Source of the DNA: Bryoerythrophyllum caledonicum
Taxonomy: Eukaryota; Streptophyta; Bryopsida; Pottiales; Pottiaceae
Direction of reading: 5' to 3'
NCBI GenBank assembly: GCA_963971425.1
Contig: OZ020517.1
Location: forward strand, 8,372,501-8,436,500
Length of the DNA: 64,000 nucleotides
How positions within the stretch are numbered: the stretch's first letter is position 1; the number at the start of each line of letters is the position of its first letter. The translations under genes were made by a program, and so were the position numbers. Positions 35,487 to 45,984 of the stretch are shown piece after piece. The notes under the pieces are model-generated. The model had not been told where the DNA came from, searched no databases, and was given only the letters and a program-made list of their open reading frames with translations.

Positions 35487-36820
35487 ATGGCTGCCAGATC
35501 CGCGCAGCTCGGAGTCCTCGTCGTGGTTGCGTTTCTGTCGTGCGTCGTCTCCGCTGCTGGTGAGCAAGATATTTTCATTTCACTGTGTTTGTGGGTGGGT
35601 CACTGGTTGGAAGCTCAGTTTTTGGTACTGGGTCTCTCAGACAATGTGTTGTTTCGTTTTAGCAAGGGCATGTATAAGTCACATGTGGAAGATGTTTTCA
35701 TAAATCTTTGTTCGTTTAAGGAGCGAGGGATACGTGATTGAGGAAGTTTTTTCGATCCATGGGAATTGCGGTCACGTCATGAAATTTTCGGAAGCTTGTG
35801 GAGTTTGATGTTGGTAGTGTATGGTGCGACTAGCGTGTTGTGATGAGGAGATGTGGCGGTTCTCGCGATCCGGCATTTGTTGCGAGTGTTTATCAGTTGA
35901 TGAATCTTTTTAGAGGTGTTGAATAGGGTTTGATCCTTTTTCTTTTTCTTTTGAGAGAGTGATAGTTTGTTAGTTTTTTCTTGTGAACTTTCAGTTCAAC
36001 TGGTATTTCAAGTTAGGCATGAATGTATCAATCATGCTGAATGTGCAGGCAACGACGCTGGGGCGATGGTAGCGGGCATTCCGACCAGACATCTTCTCCA
36101 AACAGTGTCGCGTGAGCTTCTGAGCCCTTGATTGTGAGAGTAGTAATCACCCTTTTCCAGTCATGGGCACCAACATGCATATGCCCTATTCCACCTTCAA
36201 TCTGAAACAGCAAACTGTCTAGGGACAGAATTGATGTGAATCTGATTCGACGAATATAAGAAAGTCCGTGTTGTTTCATGCTAAAGAATGTGGGCATTCT
36301 GAAACAGTTGCTACCATGTAAATGACCATGGACAGACACAACAAGGAGCCCTTGACAGACATCATGTTAGAGCTGCTGCCTAGGTTACATATGCTTGTTG
36401 TTGGTGTTCCAGCAATTGGTTGCTGACTTTGAAAACCATGTGGGTGGTGCAGAATGCCCTGTGGAGTTCGCCACTCAGAACTACACTGTGGTTACCAGCG
36501 TGTGCAATGTCTCGATGTCGGACAACATGGCGGTGTGCTGTAAGGCGTTCGTGGAGTTCGCGTGCCCCTTCGCGGAGTACATCAACGATGCCAACACCAA
36601 CTGCAACAACGCCATGTTCTCGTACCTTAACATGGCCGGCAGCTACCCGGCTCAGTTCTTCCAGACGTGCCAAGGCGACGAGAAGGGCCTGCCCTGCCCA
36701 GACGCGCCGGTACCGTCGCCCAACCCCTCCAGCGCCATCAGGGACATGCCCACCTCCTGGACACTCCCCTCTCTTTTGATTTTTCTCGTCACACTTGCTC
36801 ACCTTGTTCGGTGCTCATGA
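35487..36820 (+). CDS. LLG: LORELEI-like GPI-anchored protein, 3 exons
   Basis: CDS join 35487-35559, 36049-36111, 36453-36820 (167 aa); all introns GT-AG and in frame. LLG proteins act at the plasma membrane as chaperone and co-receptor of FERONIA-type kinases and help bind RALF peptides. Visible: signal peptide 1-24 (LGVLVVVAFLSCVVSAA), then the family RHLLQT segment (38-43). The eight-cysteine module spans C47, C63, C74, C75, C83, C96, C118 and C127, in the family pattern CPVEF-NYT-C-CC-FACPF-NC-MFSY-C-CP. Two N-glycosylation sequons are at N55 and N64. A Pro/Ser stretch and hydrophobic tail (149-164) form a GPI-attachment signal. Length is the same as Arabidopsis LLG1 (168). The ATG at 35487 is preferred because it starts the signal peptide; an earlier in-frame TTG is not needed. 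Confidence 0.93.
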
Positions 36821-36986
36821 GATTCTGTTCTTCTCTTCGTGAAGTTTATCAGAAGGTGGGATTTTATCTGCAAAGGTTGGAGACTCCCCTCTCTTGTGAT
36901 TTTTCTTGTCACACTTGTTCGGTGCTCATGATCTCACCTTGGTCTTCTCTTTGTGAAGTTGATAGGAATTTTGTCTGCAAAGGTTG
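36761..36986 (+). repeat. Tandem duplication across the LLG stop codon and 3' UTR
   Basis: Unit 1 (36761-36880) covers the last 19 codons and early 3' UTR of the LLG gene. Unit 2 (36881-36986) repeats it with changes: both contain CTCCCCTCTCTTxTGATTTTTCTxGTCACACTTG, GTTCGGTGCTCATGA, GTGAAGTT and TCTGCAAAGGTTG. Unit 2 keeps a readable GPI-tail frame (LPSLVIFLVTLVRCS, stop) although it lies in the 3' UTR. Confidence 0.85.
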
Positions 36987-36989
36987 CTC

Positions 36990-37406
36990 GTATCAGGAAC
37001 CTTTTGCTATTATTTTTTTGACTTCTCTGCGATACCTTGATTTTTAAAGTGGAGATTTTCACCAAGTCTTTTTGCGTTCACAGATTCTTACAATGGCCAG
37101 TGGGTTCTTTGTTTGCTTGTATGTGTGGCATAGTTTCTTTCCGCTTCGTTCGAACTCTCTTATTTAGCTCGTTTCAGAGTTCTTTGGAATCTGTTTTGAG
37201 TTGGACTAAATGGTAGTAGTTTTATTTGTTAGAGGATTTTTATAGATTTTAACCAGTTTATGAGTTACCGTTCTAAATTATATTAAGGTGGCATGGATAA
37301 GTGTGTTGCGGTGGCTGAGACAATGGCTCACACTTCGTTAATTCCTAGAGGTGCCAAGGCTTTTTCTGAAAACTGGAAATTTTGGAGTGGGTTTGGTGTG
37401 CTTTAA
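36990..37406. other. LLG downstream region, no gene seen
   Basis: T-rich sequence, likely 3' UTR and terminator area of LLG, up to the start of the R1 copy. Confidence 0.4.
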
Positions 37407-38299
37407 TAATTTAACCCCTAAAGGACCAAGTGCCCAAAACGGGCTTTTTGAAAACTTGGTCAGGTTCCTATGCTGTCAATTTCAAACATTCATCTTTGAA
37501 ATTCTTACCATAGAAGGGCATTACCAAGACCTTAGTGGGAAAACGATTTTTTTCCCAAATTGGACATTTGATGAAAAAGTTATAGGGTTTTGAATTTCAA
37601 ATGGGGAGGGTGGGCACCTCGGGCACCTCAAAAGACTTTTGATAGGACACTCTATTGAACGTGAGATTTTCAGTACTCGCAAGTAATATTATTTCCCTTC
37701 ATGTTGTCAAAAAAAAGTTCTTGTCTTTAGTGAAAAATAGCATACCAACCCAAGTCAAACATTTTCACACATTGTCACTCATTGTCGGGCATGGTACCAA
37801 AAAAACTTCTTCTTTTCCACATAAAACCTAGAGATCTTCATATTTTTCACTTTTTATTTTTTCCACAAAAATATGTAATGTAAACCTTCCTATTAACCAT
37901 TCGGATTATCAATCAAAAACATATTAAGTTCAAAAAAAATTTAAGTGTGAATTAACAAATTTCGAGCCTCCACTCCTTGCACACTTGTTTTGAATATGCT
38001 ACACCCTGTCTCTACCTCTAAAAATTGATGTGTATGGAGCTAACATCATGCTTAACAAGATGGTAATAGATTTAGACCTTGTGTAGTGAAATTTTTTGAC
38101 ACCAACTGAAGTCAAAGTCTGCTGATCCACTAAACGCAGGGAAGAAAATGAACCATGTGCCTGACTTCAAACACTATAATCTTTCAATCCGTGCGGTCAA
38201 AGTTTATGAAATTTTGTACATGTACTACTTAACGAGCCTTTATTGAGATCCTACGGTCAGAACTAAAAATACCAAAAATACCTTGGTACCTTAGGGGTT
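37407..38299 (+). mobile_element. R1 element, complete copy with terminal inverted repeats
   Basis: The ends are inverted repeats: TTAACCCCTAAAGGACCAAG at 37407 and the complement of TTAACCCCTAAGGTACCAAG at 38280-38299. The copy is about 890 bases with no coding capacity, consistent with a large non-autonomous DNA element. The target duplication is unclear. Confidence 0.75.
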
Positions 38300-39592
38300 A
38301 AACTGGGGACAAATTTGGAATTAGGAATTCAAACTTTTTTTCGAATCTAAGTGGTTCGGCAAGGGTAGCGTTGAATTTTTTTTCAAAATTGTCTTGTGTT
38401 TTGGTATTCTAAACAATACCATATACATCCAAAAAATGGCCATAAATATTAAAAAATGGACTATACTATGAGCATTTCAAGCCACAATGGATGCCAAACG
38501 TGGCCAAATTGCACAATCTTACCAATTTTGAAAGTCTTGAAGTACTAGAATTTATTATAAAAAATTCATGCAAAATTTTAGGCTATGAATCACAAGGAAA
38601 TTTTCAAAGTTGTAGAACTATAGTCTACAAAGAGAACTAAAAGCGAGACTAGTAGACTATAGCGGGAAGTACAAATGATTGATCCAAAGCAAAAGTGAGG
38701 GGAAGCCACACATTGTGTGGCATCATAAGGGATTAAGGATAGTCAAGATGTGAATGGGTGGAGCAATGGACTTTTAGGATCCATGAGGGAGGTCAAAAGA
38801 TTGGAAGCATGGAACTTTTGATTAGTATGAAAAAGATTTAAGAACCACCATTTGTATAAAGTACAAAGTCAATTGAACAATGGAGGCCAGAAACATTACT
38901 ATAGAATGTGACACGTAGACATTTGAAGAAACCATCAACAAGAACTTTGCCACATCGCCAAGCAAACTCTCAAATTTGAAATAAAGATTCACAGCATCCA
39001 AAGAGAATCCATCACTGGAAACCGATTACTAACCCTTAAATGCAAACAAGGCCCTGGCAAGGTCAAGTTTTGTGCTTTTGGTGTGTAACTTTCACCACGA
39101 TTGCCCGTTGTGGTCACGTTACATAGAATGCACTTGGAGCTCCGAGTGAGCTTACCAATCCAACTTTAGGATCGCCAATCGATGTAGGCATTGATGAACT
39201 ACAGTGATTTTCACGAAGTGGGGTCACAATGAAAAGTACTCATTGTGTAGATGATGTTATGCACAATCTAGTACCCTCGTAGATTCTCCTAGTGCCTTTT
39301 AGTCCACACAGACATTAAAGTGTTAACACTATCCATCAATCTGCAAAACCACGAAGAATTATTGCATGTGCGACGAAAAGAAGGGGATGCATACCACATC
39401 GATAGGCGGCTTTGCGGCACCCAATTTGCCCAGCACCAACGATGCCATGGTCTGCAACATTGCTGCATCAAAGAAGAGGATCAACTCCTCAAATTGATGG
39501 ATGAACTTGTGTGACACTCATGATTGCTCTCTCCTTCTTTTGTGTAAGTTGGTGGATTATGGTGTACATATTGATTCCCGTTCATAACATGC
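38300..39592. other. Intergenic, no gene seen
   Basis: Includes a slightly less AT-rich part (39000-39520) with a plus frame containing EGDAYHIDRRLCGTQFAQHQ. I see no domain in it and it starts without context. Treated as chance or an old remnant. Confidence 0.35.
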
Positions 39593-40342
39593 TTAACCCT
39601 TAAACGTCATAAGGTGCCGCTGGTGGCCACAATATTCTACATGTGTAATGTCGCATTTGAACATGATAAGGTTGAGATATTGAAATGACCTCCATATGAA
39701 AGGTGTTCAGGTAGAGGCACCCAATTCCGATCACTTAAGCCAATTGTGGACTCAAATGACATTGTATATCAAAAACATTTATGTAGAAAGATGCGGAATT
39801 AGGAATGAAACTCAACAAATATTTTTTCAATTTTAATCTCAAAGATTTGCAATTGATATAGAATTTAGAAGCCCAAAAACCACCGGAGCCCATAATCAAA
39901 TTGTAGAGTAGGTGAGATTTGGTGCCCTCCTTCACCCAATGCCAGCAAATGAGAGTGAGTAAAAGAGAGAAGACATGCCATGGATAACCAACTCATGGAG
40001 GTACCCAATGCCAATTGGCCTTGTTTGACTTTCTAGGCAAGGCCACCAATGAGAGCTTAATTGAGGTGGAGCAACCCAAAATTGCAGACACCATGACCAA
40101 ATGTTGATAATGATTGGGATTCTCAGATTTTGAGTTGTCGGTTTTGGGCTGCTTCATGCACCATGCCATGCCTACTCTATTGATCAGAATTGGATGGCCA
40201 AATTGGAATTGGGTGCCTCTATCTTAGTTGAAGAAGTTTCAATCCAAAGCTGTAAGTCTTGCTAGACTTTGTACCTTTTTCATATCCTACAGAGTAAAAT
40301 ACGTTCCTATATATACGGTTTCCCACTGACTTTTAAAGGTTA
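39593..40342 (-). mobile_element. R2 MITE, split by an inserted element
   Basis: First part 39593-39712 starts TTAACCCTTAAACGTCA and carries GGTGCCGCTGGTGGCCAC, TGAACATGATAAGGTTGAGA and TGAAATGACCTCC. The second part resumes at 40220 with TTGAAGAAGTTTCAATCC and ends in GACTTTTAAAGGTTAG. The parts join into one R2 by comparison with 62114-62337. The terminal inverted repeat TTAACCCTTAAACGT is the family hallmark. The strand given is arbitrary. Confidence 0.75.
39713..40219. mobile_element. MITE inserted into R2
   Basis: Terminal inverted repeats: GGTAGAGGCACCCAATTCCG on the left, GGAATTGGGTGCCTCTATC on the right. Removing about 505 bases restores the R2 sequence. The three-base flank TTC/TTA suggests a PIF/Harbinger-like target, but one base differs. 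No coding capacity. Confidence 0.7.
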
Positions 40343-40722
40343 GTGGGGGACCATACATACGGTCACATATTCTACACTTGACATATATAAAATGTATTAA
40401 ATTTTAGCAAGACATACACCTTTGGATTGAAGATTCTTCAAGTAACATGTTTCATTTGGAGGTCATTTCAATATCTGAACCTTATCATGCTCAAATACAA
40501 CACCATAAATGTAGAATACATGACCATTTTGCAACTTCTCAAGCTTGTAGTAGGTGCAGTAATGATCCAAATTAAAATTGTCATATGTCATTAGATCGGG
40601 CTCAACACAAATACAAACTTTTGTAACTATTGAATACATTAATTCTTACACCTTGTATGTCAAATACACAGAAAACATCATGTTCCAACACAAATGTGGC
40701 TTCCCATACCTCTAAGGGTTAA
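40333..40722 (+). mobile_element. R2 long variant
   Basis: Begins AAAGGTTAGTGGGGGACCAT and ends ACCTCTAAGGGTTAA. It shares CACCTTTGGATTGAAGATTC, CATTTGGAGGTCATTTCAAT and CCTTATCATGCTCAAATAC with other R2 copies, and an extra part (CTTCTCAAGCTTGTAGTAGG to the end) with the 48.0-48.8 kb copy. It overlaps the terminal repeat of the preceding R2 copy. Confidence 0.7.
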
Positions 40723-40934
40723 TGTGTACCACCATGGACCCAAGCACATGGCTCCTAGTAGAAATAGTTGTACAAGAGAAGCTCCTTTAGATATTTAACT
40801 ATCAAATCTATATTAATTCTTATAAAAGAGCAAGAAGACAACCACAAGGGTATGTGTCGCAACAAGCATAAAACACAAAGTTTTCAATGAAAATATGAAC
40901 TGGAAAAATACACAATAATTCACTCACAAGGACT

Positions 40935-41930
40935 ACCTCCAAGTATAGCCACCTTTTGCTTGGAAAACATCAAGAGCTCCTTGAGACATACAACATTTCA
41001 ACTTTCTAACAACATCAACCAGGTCCATTATACACCAAACTTTTTGGATCTTCTTCAATAAGTAACTTTTGCTAGTAGGTTTCCTCTCATACTTTCTTAA
41101 ATGGCAATCTTCATTTTAGAGATGTTCTATTAGATTGAGGTTATGTGATTGTGGAGGGTGCCAAATAAGGTGAAACTTTTGAGCAAATAATCAATCTACA
41201 ATGTAACGTGGAGTATGCTTTGGGTCATTGTCATATTGGAAAGTAACCTGCTCGTCTATTAAATGTATAGTGCCTAAAATTTTCGTCTGTAAAAACATTG
41301 CAATATGCATGTTTATCCATCTTCCTTTCAATCAAATGGAGCTTGTCAATGCCTTCCCAGCTCATACAATTGCAATCCATTATGTTTTTTCCCCCATGTT
41401 TGGCTGTAAACTGCACATGTTGATCTAACTTGATTTTCTTCACCCTTTCTCCAACAATACTGACGCCCATTTGAGCCAAATGGATTGAATTTGGACTTAT
41501 AAAAAAATGACATGACTCCAAACCTCCCAATCTGCATGTCTGCACTTCCTTGTCCTTAGCAAATGATGTGTTCAATGTTTCTAGCTTTTACACGTGCTCT
41601 CAACCCTTGCCTCGGAAGAGTCCTCCAACTGTATTATCACTCAATTGCATGCCTTCACATCATGATGTTATTTCTACAATTGTTGATGTACTGGTATTTT
41701 GATCATTTAACCTCCTCACATTGTCACGATCACAACGTTCATGAAGAATTTTTTGTCTATCTAGTGAAGTTTTGTCTTCCAAAATCCCCTTCTCATGAAA
41801 CCTTGTACTATGACTAAATAAATGCTTTGGGGGATGCCCAAAACTACTAATATTTTGCCATATGAGTTGCCTTGCTCATACATCTCAAGAATTGCCCTAT
41901 GTTGATTGATAAAAGACCTTTAGGAGCCAT
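40935..41930 (-). pseudogene. Tc1-like (DD34E) transposase remnant
   Basis: Minus-strand pieces in family order. KGILEDKTSLDRQKILHER lies near 41780; KSKFNPFGSNGRQYCWRKGE at about 41440-41490 is the segment after the first catalytic Asp, which is replaced (YK for DE). KHGGKNIMDCNCMSWEGIDK lies near 41370 (family HGGGSVMVWGC). FQYDNDPKHTPRYIVD and, 34 residues after its first Asp, the Glu of LNLIEHL lie at about 41240-41117. The C-terminal FQAKGGYT is near 40950. Frameshifts and an in-frame stop break it. Plant mariners are usually DD39D, so the 34-residue spacing points to the Tc1 clade, otherwise typical of animals, fungi and protists. Terminal inverted repeats were not found. Confidence 0.85.
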
Positions 41931-42309
41931 TATAGCAGATCACCAAAGGCTTTCTTCAAAACTTACTATTGTTTTCCAAAACAAGAATGCCTCACATGTA
42001 CACTGGCATTGAGAAGATTGTGATGTGTACAAATTGTGTGCATATTAAGTTGTACACACTTCTTCAGGATCTTTGCATGTGTAATACTTACAAGTGGCAA
42101 ACTTTGAGAAAATCAAATTTGATTAGATGCCATGTGTTATACTAATAAAAGTTGGCCAAAAAAATCTTCCACCAACCCCATCGCTAGGCCACTATGTATG
42201 CATCATCACATACATATCCCAATCGTCAGAAGATATAATAAGCGGTGTCAAAAATTGAAAGCTTATTGTGTCATCAAACAAATCTTGTTGTTTTACACCC
42301 AAGAATGCT
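41931..42309. other. Intergenic, no gene seen
   Basis: AT-rich sequence upstream of the transposase remnant. May include its degraded N-terminal DNA-binding part, but I cannot read it. Confidence 0.35.
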
Positions 42310-42400
42310 AATCCTAAAGATGTCACTCTAATGCTAGATTCAAATCAAAGGACTACCATACAAGATCAACTACCAAACTTGGACACAAACCCAAATCTAA
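42310..42400 (+). repeat. Very short LINE tail fragment
   Basis: AAGATGTCACTCTAATGCTAG and CAAAGGACTACCATACAAGA align with the LINE tail at 1290-1370 (AAGATGTCACTGTAATGCTAG, CAAAGGACTACCTTATAAAG). Only about 90 bases remain, with a small internal deletion. Confidence 0.7.
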
Positions 42401-42532
42401 CCATTCATTTAACCCCTAAATTTCCTTGACAATTTCACACCAAAAAGACTTCAAATTTGTTGATTTTAGTGCAATGAGTAAAAAAGTTTTTTTATAAATT
42501 AAAATAAAATAAAATAAAATAAAAATAATATA

Positions 42533-42967
42533 TCTATATATATAAAAGAATACAGGATGAGAAATGAGCGCGCCGGATAGATGAACGCGCCGATGAAAGT
42601 GGACAATCTATCCGTCCACCGCTCCCGGTCATGAGACCTTTGGAATTGCCATTTGAATCAAATGTGCCTTTTAAATTGAATGTGAACTTTGAAAGAATCC
42701 TCCATAGGTGCCCTTTGGAGGAATCCTTTATAGTGCCCGTTGGAGGAATCCTTTATAGTGCCCGTTGGAGGAATCCTTTATAGTGCCCTTTGGAGGAATC
42801 CTTTATAGTGCCCTTTGGAGGAATTCTTTTTATAATCCGAACAATGCTAAGGCCGCACATGTGTAAAAGGATCCTATGATGAATAAATATTAACCCATTT
42901 CTATTGTTTCATACAACAAAAATTATCCAACAAGAAAGATGTCCAAAGAACATTGGTATCCCACTAG
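42533..42967 (+). mobile_element. Helitron-like element 1 (non-autonomous)
   Basis: Starts with TC (TCTATATATATAAAAGAATA) after an A, and ends with CTAG before a T, the Helitron rule of TC...CTRR inserted between A and T. A small stem (CCAA/TTGG) lies about 10 bases before CTAG. The inner start (GCGCCGGATAGATGAACGCGCC, CTCCCGGTCATGAGAC) is shared with element 2. It includes five 25-base tandem units of TAGTGCCCTTTGGAGGAATCC type (42708-42830). 435 bases, no Rep/helicase. Confidence 0.7.
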
Positions 42968-43721
42968 TATGTATATATAAATATATGTATATATAAATAT
43001 ATGTATATATAAATATATGTATATATAAATATATGTATATATAAATATATGTATATATAAATATATGTATATATAAATATATGTATATATAAATATATGT
43101 ATATATAAATATATGTATATATAAATATATGTATATATAAATATATGTATATATAAATATATGTATATATAAATATATGTATATATAAATATATGTATAT
43201 ATAAATATATGTATATATAAATATATGTATATATAAATATATGTATATATAAATATATGTATATATAAATATATGTATATATAAATATATGTATATATAA
43301 ATATATGTATATATAAATATATGTATATATAAATATATGTATATATAAATATATGTATATATAAATATATGTATATATAAATATATGTATATATAAATAT
43401 ATGTATATATAAATATATGTATATATAAATATATGTATATATAAATATATGTATATATAAATATATGTATATATAAATATATGTATATATAAATATATGT
43501 ATATATAAATATATGTATATATAAATATATGTATATATAAATATATGTATATATAAATATATGTATATATAAATATATGTATATATAAATATATGTATAT
43601 ATAAATATATGTATATATAAATATATGTATATATAAATATATGTTTATATAAATATATGTATATATAAATATATGTATATATAAATATATGTATATATAA
43701 ATATATGTATATATAAATATA
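42968..43721. repeat. 16-base satellite array
   Basis: About 47 near-perfect copies of a 16-base unit (GTATATATAAATATAT). One variant unit has GTTTATATAAATATAT near 43644. It fills the whole space between the two Helitron-like elements. The long minus-strand [14 protein letters not shown] frame is a product of the array, because 16 bases times three stays open by chance. Not a gene. Confidence 0.97.
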
Positions 43722-44656
43722 TCTCTTATTATAAAAGAATCTTGGATGAAGAACTCGTCGGATGTAAAACGCGCCGAAATTGGATGAAAAAGTGGTGCGA
43801 AAGTTAAAAGTTATAAATTTTAACTCCCGGTCACGTGACTCTCTTTCTTGATTCTGACCTCTTGATGTGAAGGGTGAGGCACGGTGATGCACTCTTCTTG
43901 ACTCTTGATATTAGGTAGTAACCTAATGACTCTTGATTTTGACCTCTTGATGTGAAGGGTTTTCTCCTCCTATATTAGGTAGTAACCTAATGACTCTTGA
44001 TTTTGACCTCTTGATGTGAAGGGTTTTCTCCTCTTATATTGGGCAAGTGATACTTATGTGCACAAAGGGTTGATTAAAATGCAAATGTAAAGCAAAAGTA
44101 CTTTATTTTTGAAGTGGATTTAAACTAGGATAACGTTTACATGCACTCCAAGAAAATATGTACTTTTCCAATTAGATTCGATTTGAGCTTATAGGTTTTA
44201 AAATACAAAACATACAAACGTAAATTTAACACACCACACTCCGCTCTCCCCGTGTGGACAACCGGCACCAACCCCGTCGGGACGACAAGCACTAAAAGTT
44301 AGGATTTTGGATAAAATGAAAAGCTAAAAGTTAGGGTTTTGGATAAAAGGACGGGGCGGGGATGGGGACGGGGGACGGGGGACAGGACGGGGACGGGGAC
44401 GGGGGACGGGGGACGGGGGACGGGACGAGGACGGGGGGACAAGGGGACGGGGACGGGGACGGGGACGGGGGACAAGGGGACGGGGACGGGGACGGGGGAC
44501 GGGGGACGGGGACGGGGATGGGGACGGGGGACCGGGACGGGGACGGGGGACAAGGACGGAGGGGATGATGGATTGGAGGGAAAGGGCTAGGGGATGGGGA
44601 GGTGGGGACTCAACACAAAAAAATGTTGTCTCCGGAGGACACGGATACCCCACTAG
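43722..44656 (+). mobile_element. Helitron-like element 2 (non-autonomous)
   Basis: Begins TCTCTTATTATAAAAGAATC after an A at 43721 and ends GGATACCCCACTAG before a T at 44657. The end matches element 1 (GGTATCCCACTAG), and the first about 120 bases match as well (GAACTCGTCGGATG, CTCCCGGTCACGTGAC). A hairpin-capable TGTCTCCGGAGGACA lies about 12 bases before CTAG. Inside are two to three tandem units of GACTCTTGATTTTGACCTC with ATATTAGGTAGTAACC (43850-44040) and the G-rich array. No Rep/helicase gene. Confidence 0.7.
44346..44562 (+). repeat. G-rich (GGGGAC)n array
   Basis: About 35 tandem GGGGAC/GGGGGAC units with occasional GGGGAT and AAGG variants. Closely spaced G runs of four to five could form G-quadruplexes. 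Asp/Gly and Pro/Arg frames on both strands are artefacts of the repeat. Confidence 0.95.
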
Positions 44657-44686
44657 TGTATATATAAATATATGTATATATATATG

Positions 44687-44735
<49 letters not shown>

Positions 44736-44738
44736 GTT
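44657..44738. repeat. Short satellite-like AT tract
   Basis: Starts with the same TGTATATATAAATATATG phrase as the main 16-base array and then drifts into TATATATGTATATATA. It directly follows element 2 just as the main array follows element 1. Confidence 0.85.
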
Positions 44739-44744
44739 TCTATT

Positions 44745-45585
44745 TTTAACCATATGATATCATTTAAAACCTAATATATACCATACTCACACAATTACAT
44801 TAACTTTGACCGCACAGATTGAAAGATTATTATATTAGTCTTTGAAGATGAAAAATGGTTCATTTCCATCCGTACGTTGAGTGGATTGGCAGACTTTGAC
44901 TTCACTTGGTGCCAACGTCGTGCACAATACAAGGTCTAAATTTTATATCATCATGTTGATCATGATATCAACTCCTTGTACACCAATTTTTAGAGGTAGA
45001 AAAGGGGTTTAGCATATCCAAAAAAATTGTGCAAGGAGTGGAGGTTCAAAAAGTGCCAATTCACGATTTATTTTTTTGGGAACAAAATTTGTTTTAGATT
45101 GATAATCAAAACATCCAATAAGGAGTTTTACTCCATGTCTTGTAATAGAAAAAAAAGTGAAAATTTTTAAAGATCTCAAAGTTTTATATGGAAAGAAGAA
45201 GTTTTTTTGGTTCCTTGCCAGACAATGTGCAAAAAACTTCACTTGGGATAAAATGCACTTTCCCTCTAAAGACAATTATTTTTTTTGACAATATGAAAGG
45301 AAATAATATTTCTTGCTAGAATGAAAATCTCAAACTTACTAGTGTGTCATAGCAAAAGTTTTTGGAGTTGCCTGACATGCGCGCACTTGACAATGTTATT
45401 TTTAAGATGGCATAACTTTTATTCTAAAAGTTAGATGAGAATAAAAGTTATACTCCCACGTACCTCTTGTCTTCTTGCATCTCTTTACAAAATTTCAAGA
45501 ACTGCAAATATAAATTGCAACCATGGGAAAGTGCCCGAGATTTGCAAAAGCTCACCTCAGGACTTTTTCCATTTAGGGATTAAAT
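44745..45585 (-). repeat. R1 element copy
   Basis: Orientation of the 6.8 kb copy: ACTTTGACCGCACAGATTG, TGGCAGACTTTGACTTCAC, TTAGAGGTAGAAAAGG, CAAGGAGTGGAGGTTCAAA and AAATAATATTTCTTGC. The right end TTTAGGGATTAAA is a weak form of the terminal repeat; the left end has decayed. Confidence 0.7.
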
Positions 45586-45626
45586 TAAACTTTTTAACTT
45601 AGCAATCTTTTAAACTTCAACGAAAT

Positions 45627-45850
45627 ATTGAATTTAGATGTTGTAATGATAGATTTTTACCAAACGCAATAAAAAAACAAGATAAATAAATATCAACCAC
45701 TTATTAACAACATTGTAACTGCACTTGGGTGGAAGGTTGATCCCCTTATTGTCATCACAACTGGTGCCCAAGTTACTCCCTTTATCCCATCAATGACAAT
45801 TTTTGAAGATAAATTTAAAACCCCCATACCAAAACTACAAGATTTCCCAT
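45627..45850 (+). pseudogene. LINE tail fragment
   Basis: Reads INKYQPLINNIVT, LGWKVDPLIVITTGA, IPSMTIFEDKFKTPI: the last part of the LINE tail (1450-1650 and 27940-28090). It is heavily 5'-truncated and followed after 130 bases by SINE A sequence. Confidence 0.8.
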
Positions 45851-45984
45851 AAAAGTTATTGAAAGCCATAAACTATAGGCCAAATATCCTTCATAGAAAC
45901 CACCTTTACCCATTTTACTTACCACAAGTTATTTTTCCTATCTCCTTAAACAAATGTGTCAATGGATATGTGTTTGGTTACTTG

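Noticed and set aside
36667..37047. Alternative LLG frame of 126 codons
   Set aside because: Other frame of the real exon; it does not contain the cysteine module.
39320..39514. Possible gene (EGDAYHIDRRLCGTQF)
   Set aside because: Short, no start context, no partner exon, no family recognised.
42909..43892. Minus-strand frame of 327 codons rich in [14 protein letters not shown]
   Set aside because: It is the translation of the 16-base satellite; three units (48 bases) happen to contain no stop. No gene features.
44299..44653. Pro/Arg- and Gly/Asp/Thr-rich frames on both strands
   Set aside because: Produced by the (GGGGAC)n array.
42533..44656. CRISPR-like or bacterial array interpretation of the tandem repeats
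   Set aside because: No spacers; the surroundings are clearly plant nuclear DNA.
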